NCBI GenBank assembly: GCA_945643635.1
Contig: CALZFC010000032.1
Span: 1,836,001-1,900,000 of the forward strand
Length of the DNA stretch: 64,000 bases
Source of the DNA: Allodiplogaster sudhausi
Taxonomy: Eukaryota; Nematoda; Chromadorea; Rhabditida; Diplogasteridae
Direction: 5' to 3'
Under the pieces are notes generated by a model that saw nothing but the letters and a program-made list of their open reading frames with translations, ran no database searches and had not been told where the DNA came from. Both the position numbers and the translations under genes were made by a program. Positions 61,464-64,000 of this stretch are shown here, piece by piece (position 1 is the stretch's first letter; the number at the start of each line of letters is the position of its first letter).

Positions 61464-63591
61464 CGATTGAGAAAGAGGAAATGAATCACCATAAGCAGAA
61501 GCGGAAGCTATAAAAAGGGTTTGTTTCCGTACCTGCGTTAAAGACAGGTATAAATGTGATAGTTATTTCGCGAGCGTCTCTCTCTCTCTCTTTCTTTCTT
61601 TCCTCTCTCTCTCTCTTTCTCTGTCTCTATCTCCCTCTCTCGCGAATTCTCAAAATTCTCACAATCGTCATGGTCTAACACCTTTTCAGCTTCTGCTCTA
61701 ATAACAACGTTTCGGGATCTCAACAGTTTGAACAATTATGAAAGAAGCAAGGCCTAGCGGCAAGCAAATAAAAACTAACAAGCAAAAAAAAACAACTTTT
61801 GTAACAGCACCTAGGCAGCAATAAAATAAGCATTCTAAAAAGCATTTAATGGTAGAAAGAAAGGGAATTAAGTTGTTTAAAAAAATCCCATTACCTTATA
61901 AAGTATCGGTCTGGCAATCATGGATATACATATATTAGAGACAGCGAGTGAGAGAGAGAGAGAGAGCGAGAGAGAGAGGGAGAGAGAGCGAGAGAAAGTA
62001 GAGAAACAGATTAATTTCCAAGAATAAAGTCCGAGTGATAGGCTCCGGTTTAAGAACATTAACTGGGCACTCGTGCACGGTGTAAACAAATACCCGAATG
62101 TGGACATTCGTTTGCACTGGGAGAGCTGCCAGATGAAAGAGATAGAAAGGAAAGAGATGGGGAAAGAGAGAGAGAGAGAGACAGAGAGAGGGCGAGGGAG
62201 AAAGAGTAAGAGAGAGAGAGACATAGAGCTAGAGAAAGAAAGAGTGATGTGAGAGAGAGCGCGAGCGAGTGAGAGAGAGACTGCGAGAAAAACAGATATC
62301 GAGCGCAATAAACGGGGGTATGCGGTTGATAAAAGGTCATTCCGGATGGTGACTCTTCCGCTTTCTCTGTTGCTCTCTCTCCTCCCTCCCTCTTTCTCTC
62401 TCTCGCTCTCTCTCTCGTTCTCTCTCCCTCTCTCTCTCTTCTACCCATCTCTCACAGAATTACACTGCATTCCGATAGACTTCGCCAGGGGACCTCTTCA
62501 TATTTCCTCTTCCACTCATTGAATATGTTGTCGACTACTAGTCTAGAGCAGATAGAGGTATCTTGTCAATTTGGCCAAATGGGGTTTTGTCATCTTTCTC
62601 CCAACTTATTTCAGGCTGGTAATGGAGGGGGGGGGGGGGTTAGGGCAAAAAAGAAGATGTAAATGTTTTATGGATGGGTCATCCTTCTATAATGTTTTCT
62701 CCTCTACTCAAAAGAAGGCAGTAAGGGTACGTGTAAAAAAAGGAAATAATTATTTCGCGACTCAAAAAATGCGCTGACTAATAAAAAAAAGATAAAACAG
62801 CAAATACAGATTAATAACCACATGAAAACTACATAGCAATGTTTTATGTTTTTGAGCATTTTCGCTGCGTCAGGCAAATAATAAGGAGATAAGGAGATGC
62901 AACGGGTGTGGTAAAAAGTGTGTCGATGTTATAGCAAGGCGGATATAAAACGTATAATAAAAGCGAGAGAGAGAGAGAGAGAGAGCGCTGCATATTACAC
63001 TGAATGCTGTAATTGCTCTTATAACTTACAGTTAACTAAAGTTTATTGTAACTGGTAACTCACATGTATGACATGACTAACAAAGTAGATATAACAGTAC
63101 TTCTAAAACAGACACACATACAAAAATCATCAGATGAGCAAAGAAGAGCTAGTGTCGGTGACTCAGAAGGCAAAAGTTCAAATACTTTGTTGAGGACGCA
63201 GAGAGAGATTGCGAGCGGGAGAGAGAAAGAGAAAGAGAGAGAGAGAGAGAGAAAGAAAGAGAGCGCGAGAAAGAGAGAAACAGAGAATGAGCACAAAATT
63301 CTACACGTTTATATGTCAGGAGACTGCGTGTGCTACCCGTGTGGTTCCAGACTCTTACTCTTATGTCTAAATCATAGTCATGTAAATGTTACACACTTTT
63401 GACTTTTACGTGAAAGTTGGGCGCATAAAAATACATCAAAATACTCTATAGAAATAACGCGCTCGTATAAAAACTTGATGGTTTCGAAAAAATCTTGGCT
63501 ATGTAATAATAATAAATAGAAAATTTTGAATCGTCTTGAAATAGGTCTCGAACGGAAGAGTACCGTAACCTCGTCCTCTGGGGGGTCTCAC
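60348..63591. other. Intergenic region right of EB1
   Basis: It starts with a GA array at 60375-60615, which is CT-rich in the sense of EB1, just upstream of its start codon. Further GA/TC arrays lie at 61330-61470, 61575-61645, 61940-62000, 62160-62300, 62380-62450, 62960-62985 and 63200-63290. A TATA-like CTATAAAAAGGG lies at about 61508. Unique segments show short open frames, but I could support no exon with acceptor, donor and phase. Confidence 0.5.
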
Positions 63592-63765
63592 TCGTCATTA
63601 TGGCCCCGGATGCATGCTGGGATGAAGCTGCGCGTTCGTCTGGGTGGTCGGGGGACCCTTGGTGCACCCCCGCCGCCTCCTGCAGACTCTGCTGGAATGC
63701 CGGCAGAGTTAGACCTCTCCGGCAGGATGATGGGTCGAAGTGGTGTAGGAGCAGGAGGGGGCGGG
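63592..63765 (-). CDS. Probable exon of a Pro-rich protein, gene runs off window
   Basis: The 174-base segment is preceded by a CT tract and TCTTCAG acceptor, and followed by a strong GTGAGA donor. One frame starts with PPPPAPTPLRPIILPERSNS and continues with a Gly run and RVPRPPRRTRSF; a second frame is also open. GC content is that of the other coding exons in the window. The frame cannot be fixed without the flanking exons, which lie beyond the right edge or were not recognised. Family unknown; proline-rich, low-complexity. Confidence 0.45.
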
Positions 63766-63767
63766 CT

Positions 63768-63769
<2 letters not shown>

Positions 63770-63808
<39 letters not shown>

Positions 63809-63835
63809 CGAGAGAGAGAGAGCTAGAGCGAGAGA

Positions 63836-63866
<31 letters not shown>

Positions 63867-63912
63867 CTAGAGCGAGAGAGAGAGCAAGAGAGAGAGAGAG
63901 AGAGAGTGAGAA
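63770..63912. repeat. GA array at right edge
   Basis: A (GA)n tract with CTAGAGCGAGAG interruptions, forming the polypyrimidine tract (on the minus strand) of the exon at 63592-63765. Confidence 0.85.
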
Positions 63913-64000
63913 AGATGTTTCGTTAAACAGCTTTGGCACCTTTTGAGACCTGATGGATAGTATTTAGGTATCTTTTAGGGACCCTTTAAGTAGGCATATT

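Noticed and set aside
1..64000. CRISPR arrays, bacterial operons, prophage
   Set aside because: No regularly spaced direct repeats with unique spacers, no prokaryotic gene spacing, and all supported genes contain spliceosomal introns.

Overview
The window looks like nuclear DNA of a nematode. Protein-coding exons are short and GC-rich, introns follow GT...AG with short T/C-rich acceptors, and one gene encodes a precursor ending in GPRPLRFGK. That is the signature of FLP-21, a neuropeptide I know only from nematodes. Two conserved eukaryotic genes could be assembled exon by exon with every splice phase agreeing: the U6 snRNP protein LSm5 and a microtubule plus-end protein of the EB1 family. 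No bacterial or viral gene was recognised. The species cannot be named from the sequence.

Layout. Bases 1-31475 are repeat-dominated: degenerate interspersed repeats, several MITE-like elements and many (GA)n/(TC)n tracts. Within them lies the most striking structure, two giant near-perfect palindromes back to back (arms 8009-11684/11687-15358 and 15358-23366/23465-31475). They place two identical copies of one small membrane-protein gene in opposite orientation. From 31.7 kb on, the sequence is genic: a 10-cysteine secreted or GPI-anchored Ly6/ET-like protein (minus), a 1186-residue EF-hand/poly-histidine/poly-serine protein (plus), flp-21 (minus), LSM5 (minus), EB1 (minus), and a probable proline-rich exon that runs off the right end (minus). 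Bases 44.3-49.7 kb are almost entirely (GA)n/(TC)n arrays, with one unassigned exon-like segment.

Main ideas. (1) The two palindrome centres are the two halves of one broken MITE, and an intact relative at 7261-7671 shows how they were once joined. This fits a tandem duplication of an ~11.8-kb unit followed by inversion between the two MITE copies; an assembly fold-back artefact must be excluded first. (2) The EF-hand/His/Ser protein is an architecture I do not recognise. (3) In the LSM5 and EB1 genes, introns repeatedly carry decayed tandem copies of the downstream splice acceptor plus the start of the next exon. (4) GA tracts lie just after several 5' splice sites, and CT tracts lie just before start codons or acceptors. 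In two introns the GA and CU tracts are complementary and could fold the pre-mRNA. The genes do not form an operon or a shared pathway; flp-21, lsm-5 and an EB1 gene together may mark conserved chromosome content.
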